NCBI RefSeq assembly: GCF_030817355.1
Contig: NZ_JAUSZH010000001.1
Span: 3,721,001-3,785,000, forward strand
Source of the DNA: Streptomyces sp. V1I1
GTDB lineage: Bacteria; Actinomycetota; Actinomycetes; Streptomycetales; Streptomycetaceae
Direction: 5' to 3'
DNA length: 64,000 nucleotides
Position 1 is the stretch's first letter. The number at the start of each line of letters is the position of its first letter. The notes beneath the pieces are model-generated. The model did not search any database and was not told where the DNA came from. It saw only the letters and a program-made list of their open reading frames with translations. A program made the translations under genes and the position numbers. Positions 50,891-60,982 of this stretch are shown in pieces.

Positions 50891-51482
50891 CGAGAAGTCG
50901 TCTCCCCTCGAAGGCACGCCCCAGCGTGACCTCGTCGGCGTATTCCAAGTCTCCCCCCACGGGCAGACCGCTGGCCAGCCGTGTGACCTTGAGTCCCATC
51001 GGCTTGACCATGCGTGCCAGATACGTGGCGGTGGCCTCGCCCTCCAGATTGGGGTCCGTGGCCAGGATCAACTCCGTGATCGTGCCGTCCGCGAGGCGGG
51101 CCAGCAGCTCACGGATCCGCAGGTCGTCGGGGCCGACGCCCTCGATGGGGCTGATGGCCCCGCCGAGCACGTGGTAACGGCCCCGGAACTCCCGGGTCCG
51201 CTCGACCGCGACGACATCCTTGGGCTCCTCCACCACGCAGATGACCGACTGGTCGCGGCGCGGATCACGGCAGATGTTGCACAGCTCCTGCTGCGCGACA
51301 TTGCCGCACACCGCGCAGAAGCGGACCTTGTCCTTCACCTCGAGGAGGGCGTGAGCGAGGCGGCGGACGTCGGTCGGCTCGGCCTGGAGGATGTGGAAGG
51401 CGATCCGCTGCGCGCTCTTGGGACCGACGCCGGGCAGCCTGCCCAATTCGTCGATGAGGTCCTGAACCACGCCTTCGTACAA
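50883..51482 (-). CDS. recR: Recombination mediator RecR
   Basis: Full-length 199-aa RecR: HhH ([15 protein letters not shown]), Cys4 zinc finger ([16 protein letters not shown]), Toprim ([33 protein letters not shown]) and C-terminal [20 protein letters not shown]. It loads RecA with RecO at gaps. It follows ybaB in the usual order. Confidence 0.97.
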   Translation of the reverse strand: MYEGVVQDLIDELGRLPGVGPKSAQRIAFHILQAEPTDVRRLAHALLEVKDKVRFCAVCGNVAQQELCNICRDPRRDQSVICVVEEPKDVVAVERTREFRGRYHVLGGAISPIEGVGPDDLRIRELLARLADGTITELILATDPNLEGEATATYLARMVKPMGLKVTRLASGLPVGGDLEYADEVTLGRAFEGRRLLDV

Positions 51483-51536
51483 CGGAATGCCTTCCTGTTC
51501 TCTGCTGGTACGTACGGTAGTTGGTACGCCTCGGCT

Positions 51537-51872
51537 CTAGAAGGGCAGGCCCGGCATGCCGCCCAGACCCTGCGCGAGCGGGCCGAGTTTTTGCTGCTGG
51601 AGCTGCTGCGCATTCTCGTTCGCGGCCTGGACGGCGGCGACGACGAGGTCCGCGAGGGTCTCGGTGTCCTCGGGGTCGACGGCCTTGGGGTCGATGACGA
51701 GGGCCCGCAGATCGCCGGAGCCGGTGACGGTGGCCTTCACCAGGCCGCCGCCCGCCTGGCCCTCGACCTCGGTCTGCGCAAGCTCTTCCTGGGCCCGCGC
51801 GAGATCCTGCTGCATCTTCTGGGCCTGCTGGAGGAGCTCCTGCATATTGGGCTGGCCACCACCGGGAATCAC
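51537..51872 (-). CDS. YbaB/EbfC nucleoid-associated protein
   Basis: The 111-aa protein has the YbaB fold: [38 protein letters not shown] and [20 protein letters not shown]. It binds DNA as a dimer and is always near recR. The GTG at 51872 with AGGAG upstream gives the usual start [10 protein letters not shown]; an ATG five codons upstream is possible. Confidence 0.93.
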   Translation of the reverse strand: MIPGGGQPNMQELLQQAQKMQQDLARAQEELAQTEVEGQAGGGLVKATVTGSGDLRALVIDPKAVDPEDTETLADLVVAAVQAANENAQQLQQQKLGPLAQGLGGMPGLPF

Positions 51873-52146
51873 GGTCACTCCTGGCATTTCGACGACGATT
51901 GTTCGGTAAGCCGAGCCTACGTGCTTGCCGGGCGCCATGCCCCACGCTGCGGGGACCAACTCTTTCGAGTGAGTAGACCGGGAAACCTCTACCTGATCAA
52001 GGCCCCCGTGTGGGCGGAAATACCGGGATTTCCGGCGCACAGCCCACCATTCGGCGGTAGGAAGAGCATTGACGCACCAGGATGCACGCGCGCACCGTAC
52101 GTCACGCAGTGTCACGTCAGTCGTCACGTTGTAGAGGAGTGCACCG

Positions 52147-52890
52147 GTGAGCCAGCCGGACATGCAGCCCGGGGGGCCGGCCCGGGAGGAACGTGGCGAG
52201 GCGCCGCGCGGTGACCTGGCCGGGAGGCCGTTTCCGCTCGGCGACTGGGGTGAGCCGGCGGAGCGCCTCCACGAGCTGTACAGGTGGGTCGAACAGGACG
52301 CGCTGCGTACGGCGCGGTGGTATCTCGCGGACCGCGTGTGGAAACGGCGTACGGCACGGGTGCTGCGGCTCGGCACGGCCCTGGGGGTGATCGCCGGGGC
52401 GGCGCTCCCACTGCTCGACCTGGCGGGCGTGCTGGACGGGGCGGCGGGGTGGGGGTACCTGTCGCTGCTGCTGGGGGCGGCGTGCCTGGCCTGCGACCGG
52501 TACTTCGGGCTGACTTCGGGCTGGATAAGGGACGTCGCAACGGCGCAGGCGGTGCAGCGCAGGCTGCTGGCGCTGCAGTTCGACTGGGCGTCGGAGAGCG
52601 TACGGGAGGTGCTGGGCCCGACGGAGGGCACGGCGAGCGAGGCGGCGGAGCGGTGTCTGGGGGTGCTGCGGCGGTTCTCGGAGGACGTCTCGGAGCTGGT
52701 GCGGTCGGAGACGGCGGACTGGGCGGGGGAGTTCCGGTCGGGTCCGGCGCCGTTGGTGATGCAGCCGACGAGGATGGGGATCGGCGGCGCGGGGCGGGCG
52801 GACGGGGCGGGGGGGCCGGGGCGGGTGCCGTTGCCGCCGGGGACGCGGCCGAACATGCCGAGGCAGCGGCCTCCGGAGGCGCCGCGCTGA
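52147..52890 (+). CDS. SLATT-domain membrane protein
   Basis: The 247-aa protein has the SLATT signature [20 protein letters not shown] followed by two helices ([20 protein letters not shown] and [14 protein letters not shown]), a helical domain and a Pro-rich tail. SLATT proteins are two-helix effectors often linked to SMODS/SLOG nucleotide systems; this copy stands in core DNA divergent from ybaB-recR with no sensor nearby, so it may be a housekeeping version. Confidence 0.82.
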   Translation: MSQPDMQPGGPAREERGEAPRGDLAGRPFPLGDWGEPAERLHELYRWVEQDALRTARWYLADRVWKRRTARVLRLGTALGVIAGAALPLLDLAGVLDGAAGWGYLSLLLGAACLACDRYFGLTSGWIRDVATAQAVQRRLLALQFDWASESVREVLGPTEGTASEAAERCLGVLRRFSEDVSELVRSETADWAGEFRSGPAPLVMQPTRMGIGGAGRADGAGGPGRVPLPPGTRPNMPRQRPPEAPR

Positions 52891-53166
52891 GGTGGGCGCG
52901 GCGTTTGTCCCCCACCCCGCCCCTTCCCGAAACTGGGGGCAAGCCCCCAGGCCCCGGTACGCCCGCTGGGGGTCCCCCCACGCCCTCAGGGCGTAGGGGG
53001 GGAGTGTCCTCAATCTCCCCCCAGACTTCGTCCGGGGGGACCCCCAACGGGCTTGGATTTCCGCCCTGGCGGGCGGAAATCCAGCCTCGTCGGCGGGAAG
53101 ACTCAGCCCCGTCGGCGATTGAGGCGCGGGGGCCGGGGCAGCGCCCCGAAATAAGCCCCAGGGCTG
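52891..53166. repeat. Streptomyces intergenic repeat block 1
   Basis: Built of short palindromes: CTGGGGGCAAGCCCCCAG, CTTCGTCCGGGGGGACCCCC, GGATTTCCGCC..GGCGGAAATCC, then GGCGATTGAGGCGCGGG and GGGGCAGCGCCCC. The same series, shortened, occurs at 60748-60982 and 62415-62580. Works as a terminator cluster. Confidence 0.8.
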
Positions 53167-54150
53167 TCACGCGGTTCGACGGGACCTGAGTGCTCGGGTC
53201 AGGATCGGGGGGAGCAGGTCCTTCGCCAGGCGGCGGGCGCGGGAAGGGCGAGGGCGGGGGCGAGCCGCAGCAGCGGGCGCCGCCGGGGCGGGCTGCACAG
53301 CTGCCGGCTCGGGCTCGGCTTCCGGCTTGTGGCGGGACTTCGGGTGCACCGGGGACTCCGCCTTGTTGCCCTTGATGCGGATCAGCGGGACCCCCGCCAC
53401 CTCCTCCACCCCGTGCCACATGTCCGTACGCGTCTCCAGCCAGCTCAGCAGCGCCTCGCGCACCGGCTCCGGGTCGCCCCACGTGCCGTACAGCTTCGTG
53501 CCCGTGATCACGATCGGCTTCAGGCCCGTCGTCGCCACCGCGCCCCACACCGCCGCCGAGACGCCCGGGCAGTGCTCCGCGCGGAAGTCGTCGAAGGACA
53601 CGATGCCCTCCGGCTGCAGCAGCGCCTTCGCCGCCTCGATGTCGCCGTGCACATGCTCGTACAGATGCGACGCGTCGACATGCACGAAGCGGCAGCTCCC
53701 CGCGCGGACCCGGGAGGTGATCACCGAGGTCGGGGCCTGCACCAGCGTGGGCAGCTCGTCGTGGAACGACAGATAGTTCGCCTCGAACGCGCGCCGCGTC
53801 AGCGTCGAGTACGACCGGTCCATCTCCGCGCTGTTGGGGTCGTCCGGCGCCTCGGAGTCCCAGAGGTCGCAGACCGTGAACTCCTCACCGTCCCGCAGAT
53901 ACTGCCCCGTGAAGATCGCGCTCTTGCCCAGGTACGCGCCGAGCTCCAGCAGGTCCCCCCGGCCGTCCGGGTCCGTGTCCCGCTGATGGCTCAGGAACCA
54001 GTCGAAGAGCAGCTGGTCAGCGGGCCAGAACCAGCCCTTCACGTCCGCGAAACGCGGCGGCCTGGGAAGCGCTTCGTCCGCGGTCTCGTCCGCGCTTTCC
54101 CCCGCGATCGTCGCCGCGGGGGACTGTGCCGAGGTACTCGTCTGTGACAT
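53167..54150 (-). CDS. Class I methyltransferase (Methyltransf_24 type)
   Basis: The 327-aa protein has LLELGAYLGKSAIFTGQYL as SAM motif, FTVCDLWDSE, RFVHVDASHLYEHVHGDIEA and GIVSFDDFRAEHCPGV, typical of the macrocin/cephalosporin hydroxylase-like methyltransferases. The last 65 residues are Pro/Ala/Arg-rich and likely disordered. The substrate may be an envelope sugar. ATG 54150. Repeat block 1 follows its stop. Confidence 0.82.
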   Translation of the reverse strand: MSQTSTSAQSPAATIAGESADETADEALPRPPRFADVKGWFWPADQLLFDWFLSHQRDTDPDGRGDLLELGAYLGKSAIFTGQYLRDGEEFTVCDLWDSEAPDDPNSAEMDRSYSTLTRRAFEANYLSFHDELPTLVQAPTSVITSRVRAGSCRFVHVDASHLYEHVHGDIEAAKALLQPEGIVSFDDFRAEHCPGVSAAVWGAVATTGLKPIVITGTKLYGTWGDPEPVREALLSWLETRTDMWHGVEEVAGVPLIRIKGNKAESPVHPKSRHKPEAEPEPAAVQPAPAAPAAAARPRPRPSRARRLAKDLLPPILTRALRSRRTA

Positions 54151-54228
54151 GCACCGGTCCTACCGGACCGAGGTGTCACGCAGCTTAAGACCGCGCGTTC
54201 AGCAGATGTGCGTCGGATGTGCGGCGGC

Positions 54229-54261
54229 TGTGGGTCAGCTTTGGGTCAGCTTTGGGTCAGC
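54229..54261 (+). repeat. Triple GGGTCAGCTTT-like repeat
   Basis: TGGGTCAGCTT occurs twice and TGGGTCAGCT a third time (54231-54262), just at the stop of the next gene. Short direct repeat of unknown meaning. Confidence 0.55.
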
Positions 54262-54907
54262 TAAAAATGATCATTGATCCCTGGCCGAGGCTCCGCGTCG
54301 CGGCAGCATGCAGCCCCAGCCACACATGCCGCTCCCGCGCGAAGGGACTCTCGTCGTACGGAATCGGCCCCGCCGGCTCCTCCAGCGAAGTCGGCCGGTC
54401 AGGCGGCTGCGGCGCCTCCGGCGGGTTCGCCGGGTCGATGCCGATCGACGGCGCGACATACTCCAGCTCCCGCAGCAGACCCTGCGTGGAGCCCAACGGG
54501 CCGCCGCCCGCCAGCAGTTCGTCGTTGAACAGCGGCGAGGTGAAGTCCACCGGGACATACGCCCCCGCGTGGTCGTAGTGCCACACAAGGTGTGACTGCT
54601 GCGCCGTCGACTCGAACATCTCCAGCAACTGCTCGTAGTCGCCGCCCAGTTCGTCCACCGGAGTCACCGCGAGCCCGCACAGCTGCAGCAGATACGCGCG
54701 CCGCAGGAAGTGCAGCGCGTCGTAGTCGAAGCCCGCGACCGGGGCCACATCGCCCGACAGGCCCGGCATATAGGCGAAGACGGGCACCATCGGCAGACCC
54801 GCGTCGGTGAGGGCCTTGTCGTAGGACGCGATCTCTTCGGCGAAGGGGTTGTCGGGGCTGTGGCACAGCACATCGACGAGGGGGACCAGCCACAGGTCAC
54901 AGGCCAA
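54257..54907 (-). CDS. Hypothetical conserved-looking 216-aa protein
   Basis: It begins ACDLWLVPLVDVLCHSPDNP after a TTG start at 54907 with GGAGAG upstream. Other stretches: VFAYMPGLSGDVAPVAGFDY, HLVWHYDHAGAYVPVDFTSP, ERHVWLGLHAAATRSL. No domain is recognised; regular composition and codon use show that it is real. It lies between two genes of envelope glycan type. Confidence 0.65.
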   Translation of the reverse strand: MACDLWLVPLVDVLCHSPDNPFAEEIASYDKALTDAGLPMVPVFAYMPGLSGDVAPVAGFDYDALHFLRRAYLLQLCGLAVTPVDELGGDYEQLLEMFESTAQQSHLVWHYDHAGAYVPVDFTSPLFNDELLAGGGPLGSTQGLLRELEYVAPSIGIDPANPPEAPQPPDRPTSLEEPAGPIPYDESPFARERHVWLGLHAAATRSLGQGSMIIFS

Positions 54908-54997
54908 GGGAAGGCTCGCTCTCCAAGGGGTACGAACGCTTTCGTGTGATGGTCGGGACAGCGTAGTGCCCCAGGTACATTCAGCGAAGGGTGCCGG

Positions 54998-57424
54998 TCA
55001 GCCCCGCACGCGCTCCGCCCCCACATCCCATACCCACATGCCGCCCACACGCTTGCCCGGTCGGCCGAGCAGTTTCTCCACCGTCGCATACAGGGCCACG
55101 TCGTTGTACTGCGGCGCCAGCACCACCACGCCCGCCCGCCACGCCGCCAGATCGCCGCGCGCCTGCGCCTGCCAGTTGGGGCCGATCACCGGGACCCGCC
55201 CGCTGCTGCGCACATCGTTGAAGAGGTTGGAGGTGTGCCGGGGCGTCGCGCCGTAGATGCCCATGCGCTCCGGGCCCCAAGGCCCGTTGAAGTAGCCGCC
55301 GGCGACCGGGAAGCCGAGCCCGGTGGCCGACTGCCAGTGCAGGGCCTCCGCATTGCCGGGGGAGGGCAGCGGCACCGTGACCACCGATTCGCCCTCGGAG
55401 AGATACGCGCTGTACATCCCTTCCGTGACGAACGCCGGGATCTCCGCACGCTCCCGCACCGGATACGGCGTCGGCAGCACAGGCACCAGTGCCGCGGCCA
55501 CCGCCGCCAGACCCACCGCCCGGTTCACCCGCTCCCGGGTGGCCAGCAGCCGGTCGACCGCCAGCGCGATCAGCACGCCCAGCACCGGCGCGCAGATCAT
55601 CGCCACCCGCGACTCGATGACCGATTCGAACAGCGGCTGATGGGCCAGCGCCCGCCACGGGCCGGTGAGCACGATGTCGGTGTACGGGATGCGGAACTTC
55701 GGGCCGAGCGAGAGGAACGCCGCCGCCACCCCCGTAAAGGCAAGCGCCTTGACCAGCGCAACCCGCCACAGCCGCACCACGATCGCCGCCGCCAGCGCGA
55801 CCAGCGGCCAGCCGTAGAAGGCGTTCTGCTCGGTGCGGTTGAACGCGAGCGGGTCCGCGCCCTCGTCCGATCCCATCAGCGAGCGGCCCGCGAACTCCAG
55901 GAAGGCGAGCGGGCTGTTGCCCATGTTGTCGCCGTGCAGCACGCTCGCATAGCTCTGCGGGCCGAAGAACTGCCAGCCCAGCGGGAAGGCGACCAGCGGC
56001 AGACAGACGCCCGCTGCGACGGCGAGCCCGCGCAGCAGCGGCTGCCAGGCCGTCCGCGCCACATCGCGGCGCACGAGCGCGTACGAGAGCGCGAAGAGCA
56101 GCATGCCCATCGACGCGAGCAGCAGCGGCTCCTCGCCGAGGAAGATCTGATACGTCGCGAACAGGCCGAGGAGCACCCCGTCGCGTACGACATTGCGCCC
56201 CTCGCACAGCCGCAGCGCCCGGTCGATGATCACCGGAATCATGAACAACACAAGGAAGTTGGGGTGCGCGTTGCCGTGCGAGATCATCGGCGGCGCGAAG
56301 GCGGCGAAGGCGCCGCCGAGCGCCGCCGCCCACCGGTTCGTCGTCAGCCGCCGGGCGATCAGCCAGTACCAGGCCGTCGCCGTCGCCGTCAGTCCCAGCG
56401 TGAGCACCAGCGCCCAGGTGACAGTCGGGCCGAACAGCAGAGTGACGGGCGTGAGCGGGACGGAGAGCCCGAGCATGACGGTGTTCGCCATCAGATTCAC
56501 GCCGTCGGGATACCCCTGCAAGGTCGTGAACAGGGGGTTCCGCAGATGCACGACATTGTCGGCGGTGACCGCGAAGAACCACTCCCACTGGTTCTGGTCC
56601 GAGCCCGCGTCGGCGAGGTAGCCGCGATCGAGGTCGGTCCACAGCCCCTTGTAGAGCAGCACGGAAGCGAGCAGGAAGAGGCCGGTGACGGCGAGGTCGA
56701 CGGGGCGTACGGCACGTGCCCGCAGCCTGACGAGTTCCAGCAGCACCCTGCCGTAGTCCAACGGCTTGACCTTGGAGCCTGCCTGGTGCGACCAGCGCAC
56801 CGGGACCTCCGTGACCGGCCAGCCCTCGCGCCGGAAGAACCGCAGTATCTCGACGTCGATCCCCCACCCGTCGAGCCGCGAGTCGGCGAAAGCCGCGCGC
56901 GCCTTGTCGCCGTCGAAGAGCTTGAAGCCGCACTGGGTGTCGTGGATGCCGGGCACCGCGACGGCGCGTATGAGGCGGTTGCCCATCCGGCCGAGCCATT
57001 CGCGCGAACGCCGCTGGTGCACCTCGATACGGGAGTCGGGGTGCGCGCGCGAGCCGATCGCCGCCGCGCTGTCCTCCGCCGCGAGCTGCTTGTCGAGGCG
57101 GTCGAGCTCCTCGATGGGCGTCGCGAGGTCGGCGTCGGTGATCAGGACGCGCCGGCCGTACGAGGAGAGCACGCCCAGGCGCAGGGCGCTGCCCTTGCCG
57201 TGGTTGCCGTCGCCGGAGACGACCTGGATGCGCGGCTCCTCGGCCGCGGCCTGCTTTGCGATCTTGGCGGTGCCGTCGGTGGAGCCGTCGTCCACGACGA
57301 TCAGCTCCCAGTCGCCCCAACGGCCCGGCTCCCCGCGCAGATGCGCACAGATGGCGTCAAGGGTGGGGCCCAGCCGTTCTTCCTCGTTGTACGCCGGGAC
57401 GACGACGCTCAGATCCACGCTCAC
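54998..57424 (-). CDS. GT2 glycosyltransferase fused to multispan membrane domain
   Basis: The 808-aa protein starts with a DPM1-like GT-A domain (VDLSVVVPAYNEEERLG, WELIVVDDGSTDGTAK, LITDADLATP, HDTQCGFKLFDG; about 1-240). A GT-C/GT39-like region follows with about ten helices and the loop FTTLQGYPDGVNLMANTVM. The first half would load a sugar on polyprenyl phosphate, the second would use it or flip it. Start GTG overlaps the stop of the regulator gene (GTGA). Confidence 0.83.
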   Translation of the reverse strand: MSVDLSVVVPAYNEEERLGPTLDAICAHLRGEPGRWGDWELIVVDDGSTDGTAKIAKQAAAEEPRIQVVSGDGNHGKGSALRLGVLSSYGRRVLITDADLATPIEELDRLDKQLAAEDSAAAIGSRAHPDSRIEVHQRRSREWLGRMGNRLIRAVAVPGIHDTQCGFKLFDGDKARAAFADSRLDGWGIDVEILRFFRREGWPVTEVPVRWSHQAGSKVKPLDYGRVLLELVRLRARAVRPVDLAVTGLFLLASVLLYKGLWTDLDRGYLADAGSDQNQWEWFFAVTADNVVHLRNPLFTTLQGYPDGVNLMANTVMLGLSVPLTPVTLLFGPTVTWALVLTLGLTATATAWYWLIARRLTTNRWAAALGGAFAAFAPPMISHGNAHPNFLVLFMIPVIIDRALRLCEGRNVVRDGVLLGLFATYQIFLGEEPLLLASMGMLLFALSYALVRRDVARTAWQPLLRGLAVAAGVCLPLVAFPLGWQFFGPQSYASVLHGDNMGNSPLAFLEFAGRSLMGSDEGADPLAFNRTEQNAFYGWPLVALAAAIVVRLWRVALVKALAFTGVAAAFLSLGPKFRIPYTDIVLTGPWRALAHQPLFESVIESRVAMICAPVLGVLIALAVDRLLATRERVNRAVGLAAVAAALVPVLPTPYPVRERAEIPAFVTEGMYSAYLSEGESVVTVPLPSPGNAEALHWQSATGLGFPVAGGYFNGPWGPERMGIYGATPRHTSNLFNDVRSSGRVPVIGPNWQAQARGDLAAWRAGVVVLAPQYNDVALYATVEKLLGRPGKRVGGMWVWDVGAERVRG

Positions 57425-58110
57425 CGCTCCAGTCGATCCGCCCAGGCGAGCCCATGGTCATTGTACGAGTCGATCACCGCGCGCGCTTTGTCGGAGTCGC
57501 CGAGCGCGGCGGCGTCCACCAGGTCCTCGTGGCCGCTCCACAGCCAGTCCCCCAGCTCGGCGTCGGCGCGCAGATAGGGGACGGCGAACACCCAGGCCTG
57601 GACGCGCAGCCGGTGCAGGAAGTCGGAGATGTAGCGGTTGGCGACGACCTCGCTGAGCTCGCGCCAGAAGCGCAGGTCGTAGCCGATGAGAATGTCGAGG
57701 TCCCCGCAGCGGGCCGCGCGGGCGGCCTCCTCGGCCCGGCGGCGTACGGACACGAGTGCCTTGCCGTGGATGCCGGAGCCGCGCTTGGCGCCGCGCTTGG
57801 AGATGTGACGGAACACACCGTCCACGATCAGGGAGCGGGCCTCGATCATGCCGCGGTAGTCCTCGACCGAGAACTGGTGCACCTTGAAGCCCCGGTGCTC
57901 GTCGGAGTCGAGCAGCCCCTGGGCGGAGAGATCGACGAGGGCTTCCCGGACGGGCGTCGCGGAAACGCCGTACTGCTCGGCGATCTGCTTGACGGTGAAT
58001 TCCTGTCCGGGCTGCAGACGCCCCGCCAGAACCTCGTCACGCAGCGCGTCCGCGATCTGTCGCCGCAGGGTGTTGCGGGTGACAGCGGTACTGCTGTCTG
58101 TACCGCGCAT
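57421..58110 (-). CDS. GntR/FadR-type regulator
   Basis: The 229-aa protein has a winged helix (RRQIADALRDEVLAGRLQPG, then FTVKQIAEQYGVSATPVREA) and a helical FCD domain (RSLIVDGVFRHIS, DILIGYDLRFWRELSEVVAN). It is co-translated with the GT2 fusion gene. FCD proteins bind carboxylic acids or sugar acids. The ATG at 58110 is preferred to the longer frame. Confidence 0.87.
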   Translation of the reverse strand: MRGTDSSTAVTRNTLRRQIADALRDEVLAGRLQPGQEFTVKQIAEQYGVSATPVREALVDLSAQGLLDSDEHRGFKVHQFSVEDYRGMIEARSLIVDGVFRHISKRGAKRGSGIHGKALVSVRRRAEEAARAARCGDLDILIGYDLRFWRELSEVVANRYISDFLHRLRVQAWVFAVPYLRADAELGDWLWSGHEDLVDAAALGDSDKARAVIDSYNDHGLAWADRLER

Positions 58111-58282
58111 CGTGGCTTTCTCCTTCGCCGGGGGTCCCGGACACGATAGGCCAGAGGTTACGAACCGGGTGAGGGGCATACGGATTGGACGGCGCGGGCG
58201 CGACTGCGGCCTCGAGGCGGCTGTGGCCTCGAGTACGGCGACGGCCGCGGCGACCTGGCCCGTGGCCGCTACTGTGGCGGCC

Positions 58283-58729
58283 ATGGCTCATGTCTTCGAG
58301 CCGGCCACCGGCGACGGCGAGGTTGTGCGGCGCGACCGCGACCGGGCCGCGGAGGTGCGGACCGCGTTCGACGGCCTGCTCCAGATCCGCCGCGTCACCG
58401 GCACCGCCCCCGCCGCCTGGGAGCTCAATCAGATGGTGCGCGCGGTCGCCCTGACCCTGGAGGCCGCGAGCATCCCGCCGTCCGCCCTGGACGCCTCGGG
58501 TGCCCGGACGGCGACGGGCTATCGCGTACGCGCCTCCGACCACCCGCGCATGGTCTGCGTGGACTGGCTGGGCCCGCCGGGCAGCGGTGCGGCTCAGGAG
58601 GAGGAGACGAAGCTCACGGAGTGCGCCTCCAGGCTGACGGGCCTGGGCTGGGAGGCGCTGCTGTACCGGGGCCCCCGCCACCGCCGCTTCCTGGAGGTGG
58701 AACCGGCCCGTCCGGGGATTGGGGACTAG
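58283..58729 (+). CDS. Hypothetical 148-aa protein
   Basis: It starts MAHVFEPATGDGEVVRRDRD. It has a helical N-terminal half (VRTAFDGLLQIRRVTGTAPA) and MVCVDWLGPPGSG, LTGLGWEALLYRGPRHRRFL in the second half. It is divergent from the FadR-type gene. I know similar proteins in Streptomyces but not a function. Confidence 0.65.
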   Translation: MAHVFEPATGDGEVVRRDRDRAAEVRTAFDGLLQIRRVTGTAPAAWELNQMVRAVALTLEAASIPPSALDASGARTATGYRVRASDHPRMVCVDWLGPPGSGAAQEEETKLTECASRLTGLGWEALLYRGPRHRRFLEVEPARPGIGD

Positions 58730-59709
58730 ACGGCCGCCGGACGGCCCCGGCCATCCTGCGCGCGGAACGTCTGGCGGTACGCCATCGGCGACACCCCGGT
58801 CGTCGCCGCCATGTGCTGCCGCAGCGACGCCGCCGTCCCGAACCCCGCCTCCCCCGCCACCCGGTCCACCGGCCAGTCCGTCGTCTCCAGCAGCCTGCGC
58901 GCATGCTCGACGCGCTGCTGCGTCAGCCACTGCCCCGGCGTCATCCCCACCTCGTCCCGGAACCGCCGCGAGAACGTCCGTACGCTCATCCGCGCATGCG
59001 CGGCCAACTCCCCGAGCGTGAGCGGCCGTCCGAGCTCCCCGAGCGCCCAGGCGCGGGTCGCCTCCGTGGTCGCCGCGGAGGGCTCCGGCACCGGGCGTTC
59101 GATGAACTGCGCCTGGCCGCCCTCCCGCCACGGCGGTACGACGCACAGCCGCGCCACCCGGTTAGCGACCTCGCTGCCGTGGTCGCGGCGTACGAGATGC
59201 AGGCACAGGTCGACGCCCGCGGCGACGCCCGCCGCGGTGAGCACATCGCCGTCGTCGACGAACAGCACGCCCGGATCGACCTTGACCTCAGGGAACATCC
59301 GCTGGAAGCGCGCGGCCTCGTTCCAGTGCGTGGTCGCCGGGCGGCCGTCAAGCAACCCGGCGGCGGCGAGGACGTACGAGGCGGTGCAGATCGACACCAT
59401 CCGGGTGCCGGGCCGCAGCCGGGCGAACGCCTCGGCGAGAGGTTCGGGCAGCCAGTCCCGCTGCTCGTCAGGGCCACAGGCGAAGGGCGGGATCACCAGG
59501 GTGTCCGCGGTCGCCAGCACGTCGGCCGCGTGGGCGACGGTGACGGAGAAGTCGGCGCTGGTGCGGATGGGACCGCCGTCGAGGCTGCAGGTGATCACCT
59601 CGTAGAGCCGCTCGCCGTCCGCTCCCTGCGCGGTGTCGAAGATCCGGACGGGAATGGTCATTTCGAAGGGATAGACGCCGTCGAGCGCGAGTACCACGAC
59701 ACGATGCAT
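58726..59709 (-). CDS. GlxA-family AraC-type regulator
   Basis: The 327-aa protein has a DJ-1/PfpI-like sensor domain (RVVVLALDGVYPFE, SICTASYVLAAAGLLDG with the Cys elbow, HWNEAARFQRMFPE) and a C-terminal AraC DNA-binding domain (LTLGELAAHARMSVRTFSRR, FGTAASLRQHMAATTGVSP). It is divergent from the quinone oxidoreductase gene, 105 bp apart, which it may control. ATG 59709. Confidence 0.9.
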   Translation of the reverse strand: MHRVVVLALDGVYPFEMTIPVRIFDTAQGADGERLYEVITCSLDGGPIRTSADFSVTVAHAADVLATADTLVIPPFACGPDEQRDWLPEPLAEAFARLRPGTRMVSICTASYVLAAAGLLDGRPATTHWNEAARFQRMFPEVKVDPGVLFVDDGDVLTAAGVAAGVDLCLHLVRRDHGSEVANRVARLCVVPPWREGGQAQFIERPVPEPSAATTEATRAWALGELGRPLTLGELAAHARMSVRTFSRRFRDEVGMTPGQWLTQQRVEHARRLLETTDWPVDRVAGEAGFGTAASLRQHMAATTGVSPMAYRQTFRAQDGRGRPAAV

Positions 59710-59814
59710 GGCCAGATCCTTGCACATCCTGACCATCTGGCCACTCGAAGGGCGTGGTCGTCTCCCGCAGGGTTGTCCGTACACACCGACAGACCACCCC
59801 AAGGAGCTGGGACC

Positions 59815-60747
59815 ATGCGCGCCATCGGCCAGGACACCCTCGGCGGACCCGAAGTCCTCAAAGTCGTCGAGATCGACAGGCCCGAGCCCGGGTTCTCCGA
59901 GGTCCTCGTCCGGGTGCACGCGGCCGGCGTCAACCCGACCGACTGGTGGCACCGTGCGACCGGCGGCCTGCTGGGCGGGCAGCCGATCCCGCTCGGCTGG
60001 GACGTCTCGGGCGTGGTGGAGGAGGTCGGCCTGGGCGTGACGATGTACCGGCCGGGCGACGAGGTGTTCGGCATGCCGCGGCTGCCCCAACCGGCGGGCA
60101 CGTACGCGGAGTTCATCACCTCGCCCGCGCGCCATCTGGCCCGCAAGCCCGCCGGGATCTCCCACGTGGAGGCCGCCGCGCTCCCCCTCGCCGGGCTCAC
60201 CGCCTGGCAGTCCCTGGTGGACACCGCCGATGTACGCCCCGGTCAGCGGGTCCTCGTCCACGCGGCGGCGGGCGGCGTCGGCCATCTCGCCGTCCAGATC
60301 GCCAAGGCCCGCGGCGCGTATGTCATCGGCACGGCACGCTCGCCCAAGCACGACTTTCTGCGCGGCGTCGGCGCGGACGAGGTCATCGACTACACGCAGA
60401 CCGACTTCGTCACGGCCGCCCGCGACATCGACGTCGTACTCGACACCATCGGCGGCGAGTACGGCACGCGCTCGCTGCGGACCCTGCGCCCGGGCGGCAT
60501 CGTCGTCTCGATCGCGTCCCCGGCCGAGGCGTCCCTGGCGGCCGTGGCCGAACAGCGGGGCCTGCGCGCCGGGTTCACCATGGTGGAGCCCGACAACGGC
60601 GGCCTGAAGGAGATCGCGGCGCTGATCGAGGCGGGGAAGCTGCGCGTGCATGTCGACACGGTGCTGCCGCTGGAGGAGGCGGGGAAGGCGCACGAGATCG
60701 GCGAGGCGGGCCGTACGACCGGCAAGATCGTCCTCACGGTGGCGTAG
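59815..60747 (+). CDS. NADP-dependent zinc-free alcohol dehydrogenase/quinone oxidoreductase
   Basis: The 310-aa MDR-superfamily enzyme has no zinc ligands. It shows HAAGVNPTDWWHR, AALPLAGLTAWQSL, VLVHAAAGGVGHLAVQIAK (nucleotide site, AxxGGVG) and VLDTIGGEY. It probably reduces quinones or enones. ATG 59815 has AAGGAG at nine bases. Paired with the GlxA-type regulator. Confidence 0.9.
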   Translation: MRAIGQDTLGGPEVLKVVEIDRPEPGFSEVLVRVHAAGVNPTDWWHRATGGLLGGQPIPLGWDVSGVVEEVGLGVTMYRPGDEVFGMPRLPQPAGTYAEFITSPARHLARKPAGISHVEAAALPLAGLTAWQSLVDTADVRPGQRVLVHAAAGGVGHLAVQIAKARGAYVIGTARSPKHDFLRGVGADEVIDYTQTDFVTAARDIDVVLDTIGGEYGTRSLRTLRPGGIVVSIASPAEASLAAVAEQRGLRAGFTMVEPDNGGLKEIAALIEAGKLRVHVDTVLPLEEAGKAHEIGEAGRTTGKIVLTVA

Positions 60748-60982
60748 CTGTTCCCCAGCCCGCCCCTTCCCGAACTGGGGGCAAGCCCCCAGACCCCCGT
60801 ACGCGCTTCGCGCGTGTCCTCAATCTCCCCCAGACTTCGTCCGGGGGGACCCCCAACGGGCTTGAGTTTCCGCCCGTCCGGCGGAAACTCAAGCACCGCG
60901 GGCGTTTGAGGCGCGGTCCCGGACGCGAAATCAAGCCTCTCCGGCGATTGAGGAGCGGGCCCGGGGCAGCGCCCCGGCCGAG
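60748..60982. repeat. Streptomyces intergenic repeat block 2
   Basis: Contains CTGGGGGCAAGCCCCCAG, CTTCGTCCGGGGGGACCCCC, GAGTTTCCGCC..GGCGGAAACTC, CGGCGATTGAGGAGCGGG and GGGGCAGCGCCCC, in the same order as block 1. Convergent genes stop on both sides, so it acts as terminator. Confidence 0.8.

Noticed and set aside
54981..57577. Very long alternative frames on both strands over the GT2 fusion gene
   Set aside because: They are shadows of the 808-aa gene, whose frame has all glycosyltransferase motifs and membrane helices.
58621..60747. 708-codon frame extending the quinone oxidoreductase upstream
   Set aside because: The oxidoreductase starts at ATG 59815 with a good ribosome site; the upstream part is antisense to the GlxA-type regulator.
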